DNA of 44,574 bases from Desulfurivibrio sp. (GTDB lineage Bacteria; Desulfobacterota; Desulfobulbia; Desulfobulbales; SURF-16): assembly GCA_003605035.1 (NCBI GenBank), contig QZKJ01000046.1:1-44574 (forward strand), written 5' to 3'. The notes under the pieces were generated by a model. It was given only the letters and a program-made list of their open reading frames with translations, did not search any database and was not told where the DNA came from. This document shows positions 1 to 8,077 of this stretch, piece by piece; within the stretch, counting starts at the first letter, position 1; each line of letters opens with the position of its first letter. The translations under genes were made by a program, and so were the position numbers.

Positions 1-198
1 TGCGATTGAGATGCAGCCAAAGACCTCGGTGCCCCCTTGTGGGGTGTGGCCCGAAGATGAGATGCAGGATGATCATGTTATTTTGGGACAGGCCCTAATG
101 GAGGGGCAGGGCAGTCGCGGCTGGTTGCGACTGCCCCGGGCCATAACTCGGAAAGTTGCAGCCGGAAAGTTGCAGAGGATCTGGCAGGCTGCCAGGGA
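1..198. other. Non-coding stretch downstream of ndk
   Basis: No convincing gene is seen here. It holds a perfect 10-bp inverted repeat (arms 109-118 and 127-136, 8-nt loop) and a 13-nt direct repeat (about 149-161 and 163-175). The hairpin lies 3' of ndk, which is read on the minus strand, but no T-run follows it in that direction. It is therefore at best an mRNA-end or processing hairpin and not a typical intrinsic terminator. Confidence 0.45.
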
Positions 199-612
199 TT
201 ACAGCAGCTCCAGACCGGCGAAAAAGTAAGGAATTTCAAAGGCGGCGGTTTCCGGGGCATCGGAACCGTGGGTGGCGTTCTCGCCGATGGACGAGCCGAA
301 CTCCTTGCGCAGGGTGCCTGGTTCGGCCTGGGCCGGATTGGTGGCGCCCATCAGGTCGCGCCATTTTTTAATGGCGTCGGGAGCTTCCAGCACCATGACG
401 ATGCAGGGGCCACTGCACATGAAATCGGTCAGTTCGCCGAAAAAGGGCCGTGCCTTGTGCACATGGTAGAAGCCCTCGGCTTCCACCTTGCTCAGGTAGA
501 GTTTTTTGAGACCGACGACCTTGAAGCCCTCGGCGTAGATGCGGGCGAGGATTTTTCCGGCATTGCCGGCGGCGAATGCGTCCGGTTTGATTATGGCAAA
601 GGTTCTTTCCAT
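199..612 (-). CDS. ndk: Nucleoside diphosphate kinase
   Basis: This 137-residue protein has the usual length for a cytosolic bacterial NDP kinase, which moves the gamma-phosphate from ATP to other NDPs through a phospho-histidine. The start [11 protein letters not shown] is the family N-terminus. The catalytic motif NATHGSD lies at residues 112-118, making His115 the phosphorylated residue. The ATG at 612 follows an AAGGAG Shine-Dalgarno on the minus strand (about 620-625). It appears to be a single-gene unit that diverges from the DUF378 gene. The call is secure; no anomaly is seen. Confidence 0.97.
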   Translation of the reverse strand: MERTFAIIKPDAFAAGNAGKILARIYAEGFKVVGLKKLYLSKVEAEGFYHVHKARPFFGELTDFMCSGPCIVMVLEAPDAIKKWRDLMGATNPAQAEPGTLRKEFGSSIGENATHGSDAPETAAFEIPYFFAGLELL

Positions 613-885
613 GACTGACTCCTTATCTGCTGGTTTTTGTATGCAAAAATAGAATCGGCTTTTTTACCACCCCTCCTGACAAAAGTCAAGAAATTCGATT
701 TTCAATCAGACTTTCGGCTCGTCCCTGGTCGCCTCAAGCATGTCGTATGGTTTGACATCCAGAAAATTCTTTTAAAATCAGTTTATTACGCATTGCATCC
801 CCAAGGTTGCCCCCCCTTGACACCCGGCTGATATATCCTTAGCTTTTGTATAGGGAATAAATCCCGGTAAAAGGAGGTGAAGCAA
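613..885. other. Divergent intergenic region between ndk and the DUF378 gene
   Basis: About 270 bases carry the upstream signals of both flanking genes. The ndk Shine-Dalgarno lies at its left edge, and the AAGGAGG of the DUF378 gene at 871-877. A TTGACA at 817-822 could be a -35 box for the rightward gene, but no good -10 element is found at normal spacing. No small gene with a credible start is seen. Confidence 0.4.
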
Positions 886-1146
886 ATGATTCTGAGGGAG
901 CTTGGTCTTATGCGCAGCCTTGACATAGTCGTTGGCGTGCTGCTGGTAATCGGCGGACTCAATTGGGGCCTTGTCGGTGTGTTTGGCATTAACCTGGTTG
1001 ACACCATCTTCACAACGGTGCCGTGGGTAAGCCGGATAATCTATGCAGTGGTCGGATTGAGCGCCTTCTACGAAGTTTTCCAATGGAAGGCCATCCAGCG
1101 GCGGTGGAACTGCTCCTGGGCTCCGATGGAACATACGACTGCCTGA
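886..1146 (+). CDS. DUF378 family small membrane protein
   Basis: This 86-residue protein has two hydrophobic segments. The first (about residues 9-30) carries the family-typical stretch GGLNWGLVGVFG, and the second (about 40-60) has WVSRIIYAVVGLSA. It is probably a small inner-membrane protein of unknown function. ATG 886 is chosen because a perfect AAGGAGG (871-877) ends 8 nt upstream. The in-frame GTG at 877 overlaps that Shine-Dalgarno and is unlikely. The tail after about residue 62 is polar and less conserved-looking. A strong terminator follows, so the gene seems to be monocistronic. Confidence 0.85.
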   Translation: MILRELGLMRSLDIVVGVLLVIGGLNWGLVGVFGINLVDTIFTTVPWVSRIIYAVVGLSAFYEVFQWKAIQRRWNCSWAPMEHTTA

Positions 1147-1222
1147 GAGCGTAATGGTTGCCTGCTAGAATGCTCAGGCTGAGTAACCAGGATAACAACT
1201 GATTGAAGGCTTGAGCGGGGAG

Positions 1223-1260
1223 GGCATGATCCTGGAGAATGGATCATGCCTTTATTGTTT
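1223..1260 (+). terminator. Intrinsic terminator after the DUF378 gene
   Basis: A perfect 10-bp stem (arms 1223-1232 and 1241-1250) with an 8-nt loop is followed directly by a T-rich run (1251-1260). It separates the DUF378 transcript from the corrinoid operon. Confidence 0.85.
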
Positions 1261-1342
1261 CTCAAGGGCGCGCACAGGGGCAGCCGGGCCGGCCGCGTGC
1301 AAGGCAGATGACCCTGATATTTTCTTTCTGTTGAAAAATCCC

Positions 1343-1371
1343 TTGACTTTCCACGGCTATTTTTTTATTTC
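1343..1371 (+). promoter_or_regulatory. Candidate sigma-70 promoter of the corrinoid operon
   Basis: TTGACT at 1343-1348 and TATTTC at 1366-1371 are separated by 17 nt. Transcription would start at about 1378, a few bases before the riboswitch. Position and spacing are good, but the -10 match is only partial. Confidence 0.5.
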
Positions 1372-1383
1372 ACCTGGCATCTC

Positions 1384-1550
1384 ATGGTGCTCGTCGTAAA
1401 TCGAGCTTAATAGGGAACCCGGTGCAAATCCGGGACGGGCCCGCCGCTGTAACCGGGGACGAACTCCGCAGTATGCCACTGTTATTTTGATGGGAAGGCG
1501 CGGAGTGAGAATGAACCGGGAGTCAGAAGACCTGCCTTGGGAGTCTGGTT
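1384..1550 (+). promoter_or_regulatory. Cobalamin (adenosylcobalamin-type) riboswitch
   Basis: The conserved core elements appear in family order. These are a TTAATAGGGAA segment near 1407, GGTGCAAATCCGGGACGG near 1421-1438, CCCGCCGCTGTAA near 1440, GCCACTG near 1475, GGGAAGG near 1492 and the B12-box-like AGTCAGAAGACCTGCC at 1521-1536. The element sits between a candidate promoter and an intrinsic terminator, upstream of btuB. That is the classic arrangement for corrinoid-repressed uptake genes. The outer ends are approximate. Confidence 0.95.
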
Positions 1551-1608
1551 GCATAGCCGCCGTGGACAAGCGGGTGTGTCGTATGATCTTGCGCGGATGA
1601 AATTGGGA

Positions 1609-1650
1609 TATCCCCGGATCGATTTCTATATCGGTCCGGGGATTTTTTTT
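1609..1650 (+). terminator. Riboswitch expression-platform terminator
   Basis: An 8-bp GC-rich arm pair (TCCCCGGA at 1611-1618, TCCGGGGA at 1635-1642) is extended by inner ATCGAT/ATCGG-type pairing and followed by eight T residues (1643-1650). It lies about 60 nt after the riboswitch, so ligand binding probably promotes termination before btuB. No anti-terminator was worked out. Confidence 0.85.
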
Positions 1651-1704
1651 GCCCGCCTTGGCGGGGATTGAGCCCGGGCCTTAAAATCTTTAAGGAGGAT
1701 ACCC

Positions 1705-1794
1705 GTGGCAACAGCGGCAATAACCCGCCTCACCCCTTGGGATGTGTTGCCGGCAGCTCTGCGCTGTTGGCCGGGTCCGAGGAGGAGGCAATGA
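1705..1794 (+). CDS. Putative 29-codon leader ORF overlapping the btuB start
   Basis: A GTG at 1705 is preceded by a strong TAAGGAGG (1691-1698, 6 nt spacing). It opens a 29-residue reading frame whose TGA (1792-1794) overlaps the btuB ATG at 1791. Its last codons are three AGG in a row followed by CAA, and these AGG codons contain the btuB Shine-Dalgarno. Translation of the leader would run through the btuB ribosome-binding site, which suggests translational coupling or a second control layer after the riboswitch terminator. The peptide matches no family I know. The ORF could be fortuitous, but the Shine-Dalgarno is better than that of most genes here. Confidence 0.5.
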   Translation: MATAAITRLTPWDVLPAALRCWPGPRRRQ

Positions 1795-3722
1795 AAAAAA
1801 GTATCTCAGCAGCAGCACTCCTGCTGGCAATGTTTGATTGCGGCGCGGCAGGGGCCGGGGAAGCCGCGGCCGTGCTCGGCGAGGTGGTGGTGACCGCCAC
1901 CCGCACCGATGCCGCGGCGGATAAGGTCGGCGGGACGTCGGTCACCGTGATCACCGGGGAGGAGATCGCCGCCAAACAGCAGACCACGGTGGAGGAGGTT
2001 CTCAAGGGGGTGCCAGGGCTTGACGTCTCCGCCAACGGCGGACCGGGAACCAATACCAGCATCTTTCTGCGCGGGGCGGATGCCAAAAACACCCTGATCC
2101 TGGTGGACGGCATCATGTTCAATGACCCCTCGTCGGCCAACAGGAGCGCCAACCTTGCCAACCTGACCACGGACAATATCGAGCGCATCGAGATCGTGCG
2201 GGGGCCGCTGAGCGTGCTCTACGGCAGCAACGCCGGCGCCGGGGTGGTCAATATCATCACCAGAAAGGGCAAGGGCGCGCCGCAAAGCAGCGTCGGCATC
2301 GAAGGCGGCTCTTTTGATACCTGGAAGGTCTATGCGGGCAGCAGCGGCAGCCTGGAGCGCCTCGACTATTCGCTCAATGTCTCCCATATCGACACGGACG
2401 GCTTTTCCATCGCCAATGATGACAATAACCGCATTCCCCAGGCCGGCAACACCGCCGAAGAGGACGGCTGGAAAAACAGCACGGTTTCCGGGCGGGCCGG
2501 CTATGAGCTGACCCCGGATTTCGCCCTGGCCGCCACCATGCGTTACATGGATTCGGAGCTTGATGAGGATGATTTTGCCAACGGCTACGCCGGCGATCGT
2601 TTTTCCTCCTGGCCGTATGTGGCAGAGCCCTTCGGCAGCAAGAAACGCCATACCGAGACCAAACAGTACCTTGGCCGCATCGATGCCACAAACAGCTTCC
2701 GGGACGGCTGGCTCAACTCCAACCTCTACTGCCAGCTCACCCGCCATGACCGGCTGAACCATGACAACGACGGCTTCGAGTCCTACGACTATCTCGGCAA
2801 GACCCGGGAGGCCGGCTGGCAGGGCACCTTTGCCGTGAGCCGGACCAACGATCTCACCCTCGGCGCCTCCTTTTATGAGGAGGAGATGGCAAGCGACTCG
2901 TCGGCGATCAGCGAACAGGAGGCGGAAACCGGCAGTGTCTGGGCCCAGGAGCAGCTCAGCCTGTTTGATCAGCTGGAGCTGGTCGCCGGTCTGCGTTACG
3001 ACGACCATGACCGTTTCGGAGGCAAGACCACCTGGCGGGTGGCACCATCCTATCTCACCGGCTACGGTACCCTGTTCAAGGCCAGCTATGGAACGGGCTT
3101 CCGGGCGCCATCGCTTTACGAGCTCTACTCGGCCTACGGCAATGTCAACCTCGGTCCTGAAGAGAGCAGGGGCTGGGACGCGGGACTGGAGCAGGAACTG
3201 GCCGGCGGCAGGCTCCTCTGCGGCATCACCTGGTTTGCCCTCACCTTTGAGGACAGGATCGCCTATGACTTTCCGACATCCCAGTACCAGCAGGCCGAGG
3301 GTGACACGAAAACAGAGGGGGTGGAAACCTTTGTGCAGTGGCAGGCCGGCGCAAATTTTTCCCTGCAGGCGAACTATACCTATACGGATACCAAGGACCA
3401 GGATGACAGGCGGCTGGCCCGCCGGCCCATGCACAAGGCGGGGGCGGGGGCGCGGTACCGTTACGCCAGGGCCAGTTGCAAACTCGATCTGGTCTGGGTC
3501 GGCGAGCGTGACGAGAGCGGTTTTGCCAGGGATAGCAACGGTAATGCGGTGGAAACCCTGGCTGCCTATACCGTGGTCAATCTGGCGGCCAGCTATGACC
3601 TGACGGAAATGGTGCAGCTCTATGGCCGCATCGACAACCTCTTTGATGAGGAGTATGAGGAGGCCTGGAGTTTTGCCACCCCGGGGCTGTCGGCCTATGC
3701 CGGGGTCAGGCTGACCTTTTAA
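1791..3722 (+). CDS. btuB: TonB-dependent outer-membrane cobalamin receptor (BtuB-like)
   Basis: This 643-residue protein would import corrinoids across the outer membrane using TonB energy. It begins with a signal peptide (Lys-Lys, then an Ala/Leu-rich core, about residues 1-23). A TonB-box-like GEVVVTATR follows, then the plug domain (about 45-155) with SIFLRGADAKNTLILVDG and IERIEIVRGPLSVLYGSNA. The rest is a long beta-barrel ending in the terminal Phe typical of outer-membrane proteins. ATG 1791 is chosen because it starts the signal peptide and has GGAGG at 1781-1785; the longer in-frame ORF from 1668 adds a non-signal-like leader. The riboswitch and the downstream corrinoid genes make cobalamin or cobinamide the likely substrate. 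Confidence 0.93.
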   Translation: MKKSISAAALLLAMFDCGAAGAGEAAAVLGEVVVTATRTDAAADKVGGTSVTVITGEEIAAKQQTTVEEVLKGVPGLDVSANGGPGTNTSIFLRGADAKNTLILVDGIMFNDPSSANRSANLANLTTDNIERIEIVRGPLSVLYGSNAGAGVVNIITRKGKGAPQSSVGIEGGSFDTWKVYAGSSGSLERLDYSLNVSHIDTDGFSIANDDNNRIPQAGNTAEEDGWKNSTVSGRAGYELTPDFALAATMRYMDSELDEDDFANGYAGDRFSSWPYVAEPFGSKKRHTETKQYLGRIDATNSFRDGWLNSNLYCQLTRHDRLNHDNDGFESYDYLGKTREAGWQGTFAVSRTNDLTLGASFYEEEMASDSSAISEQEAETGSVWAQEQLSLFDQLELVAGLRYDDHDRFGGKTTWRVAPSYLTGYGTLFKASYGTGFRAPSLYELYSAYGNVNLGPEESRGWDAGLEQELAGGRLLCGITWFALTFEDRIAYDFPTSQYQQAEGDTKTEGVETFVQWQAGANFSLQANYTYTDTKDQDDRRLARRPMHKAGAGARYRYARASCKLDLVWVGERDESGFARDSNGNAVETLAAYTVVNLAASYDLTEMVQLYGRIDNLFDEEYEEAWSFATPGLSAYAGVRLTF

Positions 3723-3736
3723 AAGTTGGATAAACA

Positions 3737-3765
3737 GGCTCCCTGCCAGGGAGCCATTGCGCAAT
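3737..3765 (+). other. Two adjacent palindromes between btuB and the BtuF-CbiZ gene
   Basis: GGCTCCCT and AGGGAGCC (3737-3744, 3748-3755) form an 8-bp stem with a 3-nt loop. It is followed at once by the perfect 10-base palindrome ATTGCGCAAT (3756-3765). No T-run follows, so a terminator is unlikely. A processing or stability hairpin that tunes btuB against downstream expression fits, but is unproven. Confidence 0.5.
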
Positions 3766-3776
3766 AAGAGAGATAT

Positions 3777-5798
3777 ATGATGAAGAATCTGCACGTGCAT
3801 ACGCTGGTCTGCGGCCTGCTGGTTTTGTTGTTTTCTTGTCTGGGCCGGGCTGAAAATCTGCTGGCCTGGCCGGTGAACGGCACGGACAGCCAGGGGCAGG
3901 CCTTTGTCATTGAGCAGCGGCCCCGGCGGGTGGTCTGCCTGGTGCCCGAGATCAGCGAGATCATTTTTGCCCTTGGCGCGGGTGACGCGCTGGTGGGCAT
4001 CACCCAGCACACGGTTGCCCCGGCCGCGGCTGCGCAAAAAAAGGTGGTGGGCGGCTTTTTTGCGCCCGGCCTCGAGGAGATTGAGGCGCTGGGGCCGGAT
4101 CTCATCTTTGCGGCTGATCTGCATGGCGCGGTGCGGGACCATTTTCAGGGTAAATGCCGGCTGCTGACCTTAAACGTCACGGACATCGACAGCGCCATGG
4201 CGCGCATCGAACTGCTGGGCCGGATTTTCGGACGCGAAGAGGCGGCCCGCGGCATTGTGGCGGCAAATCGCGGGCTGCTTGACCTCATTGCCCGCAAGGT
4301 AGCAGGCATCCCGGCTGAAAAAAGGCAGCGGGCCGTGCGGCTCATGGGCGGCGAAAGTCTGATGGTGCCTGGCGATGATTCCTTTCAGAACGATTTCATC
4401 CGGGCTGCCGGCGCCATCCCGCCCGCTTTCGGCAGAAACGGCAAGATCATTGCCATCAGCCCGGAAGAGTGGCAGCGGTTTGACCCGCAGGTCGTCTATG
4501 GCTGCGGCAACACCAAACCGGAAATTTTAGAGGCAGCCGGGGTAAAAGAGGTGAGCGCCCTGCAGCACAACCGGTTCTTTTCCTTTCCCTGCGATTTCAC
4601 CTGCCGGGGCGGGGTCAATGTCGGCAACTTTGTCGCCTGGCTGGCCGCCCGCATCTACAGCGAGGAGTTCTCGGACGTCGTTAAACAGGTGCAACCCGAT
4701 CAGTTGCTTGCCGAAAAAACCGTGGCCATCGACCTGCCCTATGTGCGCCGGGGCCGGGTGGTGGAGAGCAGCATCCGCGATTTCAAAAACCGCACCCTGC
4801 TGGTTGATTTCAAGTCCCCCCAGACCATCCTCTCCAGCCTGGAAGGACCGCGGGAGGCAGTGGCCACAGTGGGCAATCACTATTACCCGGCCCCGGCCTG
4901 GGGCCTGGGCCATGATGAAGGGGTGGAGGCCATGCGCCGCCGGACCTGCGCGGTGCTGGGCCAGGCGCCGGAGGAGACCAGCCTGCTGTTCACCGGCGCG
5001 GACATGAATAATCTCTCCGTCAGCCGGCAGGATTTCCAGGAGATGACGGTGTACGCCCTGGTCACCGCCGGGGTCACCTCCAACGCGGTGCGCATGGGCC
5101 ATGATAGCGGCAATTTCTATGAGCCCGGCACCATCAATGTCCTGCTGCTGACCAACATGCAGCTCTCGCCCCGGGCCATGACCCGGGCCATGATCAGCGC
5201 CACCGAAGGGAAAACCGCGGCCCTCGCCGATCTGGACATCCGCAGCAGCTATTCTCCCAACCTGCCCGCCACCGGCACCGGCACGGACAACATCCTGGTG
5301 GTGCAGGGCGAGGGAACGGCCATTGATAATGCCGGCGGCCATACCAAGATGGGGGAGCTCATCGCCCGGGCGGTGCATGAGGGGGTGCTGGAGGCGGTGG
5401 CCAGACAGAACGGCATCACCCGGGAGCGCACCATCCCTGCCCGGCTGGCCGAGCGGCGAATCAGCCTGTGGCGGCTGCTGCCGGACGAACTGGAGGGCTG
5501 CAATCTCAGCAGGGCGGCAACCATCGCCGAGGTGGAGAAGCTGCTGATTGATTCGCGGTATGCCGGGTTCATGGCCGCCGCACTGGCGGCAAGCGATGCC
5601 GAGCAGGCCGGGCTGCTCACCGATCTGCGCGCCTTTAGCGACTGGGGGAGCACGGTCGGCCGCTCCCTTGGCCAGACCGCGGACAGCGAGTGGCGGCACC
5701 GTTTTGCGGCTGGTGACCTGCCGCCCGTGCTGGCCCTTGCCCTGGAGGCGCTGATCAACGGGGTCTGCGCCGCGCAAACGAGTCCGGCCGGGCCATAG
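3777..5798 (+). CDS. cbiZ: Secreted BtuF-like / CbiZ (adenosylcobinamide amidohydrolase) fusion
   Basis: This 673-residue protein has a signal peptide (about 1-25; Cys21 could be a weak lipobox). A BtuF-like periplasmic binding domain follows (about 45-300), with RRVVCLVPEISEIIFALGAG and a later PEILEAAGV-type segment. A CbiZ domain occupies about 315-560, with VTAGVTSNAVRMG, GTINVLLLTN, ATEGKTAALADL, ATGTGTDN and GGHTKMGELIA. A helical tail ends the protein. Known CbiZ enzymes hydrolyse the amide that joins the aminopropanol side arm of (pseudo)cobalamin or cobinamide, giving adenosylcobyric acid for remodelling. Here the enzyme would act outside the cytoplasm, bound to a corrinoid-capture domain. 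The start is one of two tandem ATGs (3777, 3780). Domain calls come from motif recognition only. Confidence 0.85.
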   Translation: MMKNLHVHTLVCGLLVLLFSCLGRAENLLAWPVNGTDSQGQAFVIEQRPRRVVCLVPEISEIIFALGAGDALVGITQHTVAPAAAAQKKVVGGFFAPGLEEIEALGPDLIFAADLHGAVRDHFQGKCRLLTLNVTDIDSAMARIELLGRIFGREEAARGIVAANRGLLDLIARKVAGIPAEKRQRAVRLMGGESLMVPGDDSFQNDFIRAAGAIPPAFGRNGKIIAISPEEWQRFDPQVVYGCGNTKPEILEAAGVKEVSALQHNRFFSFPCDFTCRGGVNVGNFVAWLAARIYSEEFSDVVKQVQPDQLLAEKTVAIDLPYVRRGRVVESSIRDFKNRTLLVDFKSPQTILSSLEGPREAVATVGNHYYPAPAWGLGHDEGVEAMRRRTCAVLGQAPEETSLLFTGADMNNLSVSRQDFQEMTVYALVTAGVTSNAVRMGHDSGNFYEPGTINVLLLTNMQLSPRAMTRAMISATEGKTAALADLDIRSSYSPNLPATGTGTDNILVVQGEGTAIDNAGGHTKMGELIARAVHEGVLEAVARQNGITRERTIPARLAERRISLWRLLPDELEGCNLSRAATIAEVEKLLIDSRYAGFMAAALAASDAEQAGLLTDLRAFSDWGSTVGRSLGQTADSEWRHRFAAGDLPPVLALALEALINGVCAAQTSPAGP

Positions 5799-5810
5799 GA
5801 GGAGAAAATC

Positions 5811-7175
5811 ATGTCAGAAAAAACCGGCCGCGGCCTGGTGCTGGCCGCCCCAGGCAGCGACAGCGGCAAGACCCTGGTGAGTCTGGGCCTTGGCGCGGCG
5901 CTTCAGGCGCGTGGCCAATCGGTGCAGTATTTCAAGTGCGGCCCTGATTTTATTGATCCCAGCCTGCACCGCCTGGTGAGCGGCCGGGTGTCGCGCAACC
6001 TGGATCTGCGCATGTGCGGCGCCTCCTTTGTGCGCGACAGTTTTGCCCGGCACGCTGCTGCGGACTTCGTCATTGTCGAGGGGGTGATGGGGCTTTTTGA
6101 CGGGGGTGAGGCCGGCACCGCGGCCCTGGCTCGGGCCCTCGATCTGCCGGTGGTGCTGGTGGTGGATGGGGCGGCCTGCGCCGAGAGTATTGCCGCCCTG
6201 GTGCACGGCTTTGCCACCTTTGATCCGCGGGTCAAGGTGAACGGGGTCATTTTCAACCGGGTGGGGAGCGATGGCCATTACCGCCTGTTGAGGCAGAGCG
6301 TTGAGGACCATTGCCGGCCGGCGGTGCTGGGCGCTGTCCCACGCCATGATGATTTTGTGGTGCCCGGCCGCCATCTCGGTCTGCACATGGGGCATGAAGG
6401 CGCTCTTTCACCGGAGCGGCTCAGGTCGCTGGCCGATATTGTCGGCGCCCGGATCGATCTTGATCGTTTGTCCGCCCTGGCCGGACCGCTGCCGCCACCC
6501 CCCGGCCCGCGGGCGGAGATTCGTACCGCGCCCCTGGTGCGGCTCGGGGTGGCCAGGGATGCGGCCTTCTGTTTTTACTATGAGGATAATTTTGACCTGC
6601 TGCGGGCGGCCGGGGCGGAACTGGTTTTCTTCAGCCCCCTGGCCGACGCAAAATTGCCGCCCGATCTGGCTGGCCTTTACCTTGGCGGCGGCTACCCTGA
6701 GCTGTACGCCGCGGCCCTGGCCGACAACCGTGCCCTGCGGGAGATGATCCGCGGCCGGGCGGCGGCGGGGCTGCCCATCTATGGCGAGTGCGGCGGCTTC
6801 ATGTACCTCTGTGAGTCGCTGGTGACGGCGGAGGGTGAGGAGTACCCCATGGCCGGGATTTTCCCGGTGCGGGCGCAGATGCAAAAGCGCCTGGTCCGTC
6901 TTGGCTACCGTCAGGCCACGGTGGCGAAAAACACCCTGTGGCCGGCTGGGGCCACCCTGGCCGGCCATGAATTCCATTATTCGCAGGCAGAGGACATGCC
7001 CGACCGGGTTGAGAGGGCTTATCAACTTGATGACGGCCGGCTGGAAGGCTATTGCTGTAATAATACCCTGGCCGGCTACCTGCATCTCCATCTGGGTGCA
7101 AATCCCGGGGCCGCCGCCCATTTTGTCGAGTTCTGCCGGACCGGCGGCCGGCCCGCGTGGGAGAGATCGGCATGA
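5811..7175 (+). CDS. cbiA: Cobyrinic acid a,c-diamide synthase
   Basis: This 454-residue cytosolic enzyme performs glutamine-dependent amidation of the corrin a and c side chains. The N-terminal dethiobiotin-synthetase-like domain shows a P-loop APGSDSGKT (13-21) and the conserved KCGPDFIDP (42-50) and EGVMGLFDG (90-98). The C-terminal class-I glutamine amidotransferase domain has LGGGYPELYA (291-300), the nucleophile motif YGECGGFMYL with Cys327, and a late HEFHYSQ. Length is normal. AGGAGG (5797-5802) lies 8 nt before the ATG, just after the upstream stop, and the 3' end overlaps btuF by ATGA. The archaeal CfbB activity is a paralogous alternative, but the operon context favours corrin synthesis. 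Confidence 0.95.
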   Translation: MSEKTGRGLVLAAPGSDSGKTLVSLGLGAALQARGQSVQYFKCGPDFIDPSLHRLVSGRVSRNLDLRMCGASFVRDSFARHAAADFVIVEGVMGLFDGGEAGTAALARALDLPVVLVVDGAACAESIAALVHGFATFDPRVKVNGVIFNRVGSDGHYRLLRQSVEDHCRPAVLGAVPRHDDFVVPGRHLGLHMGHEGALSPERLRSLADIVGARIDLDRLSALAGPLPPPPGPRAEIRTAPLVRLGVARDAAFCFYYEDNFDLLRAAGAELVFFSPLADAKLPPDLAGLYLGGGYPELYAAALADNRALREMIRGRAAAGLPIYGECGGFMYLCESLVTAEGEEYPMAGIFPVRAQMQKRLVRLGYRQATVAKNTLWPAGATLAGHEFHYSQAEDMPDRVERAYQLDDGRLEGYCCNNTLAGYLHLHLGANPGAAAHFVEFCRTGGRPAWERSA

Positions 7176-8077
7176 AAAGAAAAGGGGTATTTTTTCTCTT
7201 TGGCCTCATCGCCTGGCTTTTCCCGGTCTCAAGCCATGGCGCCGCGCTGATCGACCAGACCGGCCGCAGCGTCGAGGTCCCCGATGAGCCGAGGCGTATC
7301 ATCTCGCTCATGCCAAGTCTGACCGAGATGGTCTTTGAGCTTGGCCAGGGGGAACGCCTCATCGCCGTGACCCAGTACAGCGACGATCCGCCGGCCGCGG
7401 CCAGACTGCCGAGGGTCGGCTCCTATGTGCACCTTGACCTGGAACGCATCGTGGCGCTCCGGCCGGACCTCTGTCTGGCATACCGGGACGGCAATCCGCA
7501 GATCACCCTCGACAGGCTCGCCGCCCTGGGCATCCCGGTCTACACCTTTGACCCGCGCAGCCTGGAGGGGATCATGGATGCCGTCAGCCGGCTCGGCACG
7601 GTGGTCCATGCCGAAGGCCGGGCCGCCCGGCAGGTGGCGTTGATGCAGAAACAGCTGCAGGAGGTGGAGGCGCGGGTGGCGCGGTTTGGTGGCCGAAGCC
7701 CCCGGGTCTTTTTTCAGATCGATGCATCGCACCTTGTTTCGGCCGGCAGCAACACCTTCATCCACAAGCTCATCACCCGGGCCGGCGGCATCAACCTGGT
7801 TGCCGGCGACACCCCCTATCCGCGCTACTCCTGGGAGGATATCCTGCTCATGCAGCCCGAGGTGGTGATCGTCACCTCCATGGCCGGCGGCTACAGCGAA
7901 GAGCAGCTCAAGGCAGCCTGGCTCAAGTGGCCGCAGATCCCGGCGGTGCGCGACAAGCGGCTTTATGCGGTGGCCGCTGATGAGTTTGACCGGCCCACCA
8001 CCGGCCTGTTTACCAGCCTGGGCAAACTGGCGGAGATGCTTTATCCGGAGCTGCGCGCCAGTGGGGTGAAAGACTGA
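7172..8077 (+). CDS. btuF: Periplasmic cobalamin-binding protein (BtuF-like)
   Basis: This 301-residue ABC-transporter substrate-binding protein has a signal peptide (MKRKGVFFLFGLIAWLFPVSS, then cleavage near SHG-AA). Its class-III binding fold begins LIDQTGRSVEVPDEPRRI and continues with SLMPSLTEMVFELG, LDLERIVALRPDL, TRAGGINLV and YSWEDILLMQPEVVIV, all typical of BtuF. ATG 7172 overlaps the cbiA stop (ATGA) and has GGGAGAG just upstream. An earlier in-frame ATG (7157) would lack the signal-peptide start. It is the second binding domain in this operon, beside the BtuF-CbiZ fusion. The matching permease BtuC and ATPase BtuD are not in the window. Confidence 0.92.
   Translation: MKRKGVFFLFGLIAWLFPVSSHGAALIDQTGRSVEVPDEPRRIISLMPSLTEMVFELGQGERLIAVTQYSDDPPAAARLPRVGSYVHLDLERIVALRPDLCLAYRDGNPQITLDRLAALGIPVYTFDPRSLEGIMDAVSRLGTVVHAEGRAARQVALMQKQLQEVEARVARFGGRSPRVFFQIDASHLVSAGSNTFIHKLITRAGGINLVAGDTPYPRYSWEDILLMQPEVVIVTSMAGGYSEEQLKAAWLKWPQIPAVRDKRLYAVAADEFDRPTTGLFTSLGKLAEMLYPELRASGVKD

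Noticed and set aside
109..136. Hairpin as the ndk intrinsic terminator
   Set aside because: The stem is perfect, but no T-run follows in the minus-strand direction.
817..844. Full sigma-70 promoter for the DUF378 gene
   Set aside because: TTGACA is present, but no acceptable -10 box lies 15-19 nt downstream.
1806..4142. Very long open frame on the minus strand opposite btuB and the BtuF-CbiZ gene
   Set aside because: It is antisense to two genes with clear families, lacks any recognisable motif, and such frames are expected opposite GC-rich coding sequence.
5811..7175. CfbB (sirohydrochlorin a,c-diamide synthase for coenzyme F430)
   Set aside because: This paralogue is tied to methanogens; the B12 riboswitch and btu genes favour CbiA.
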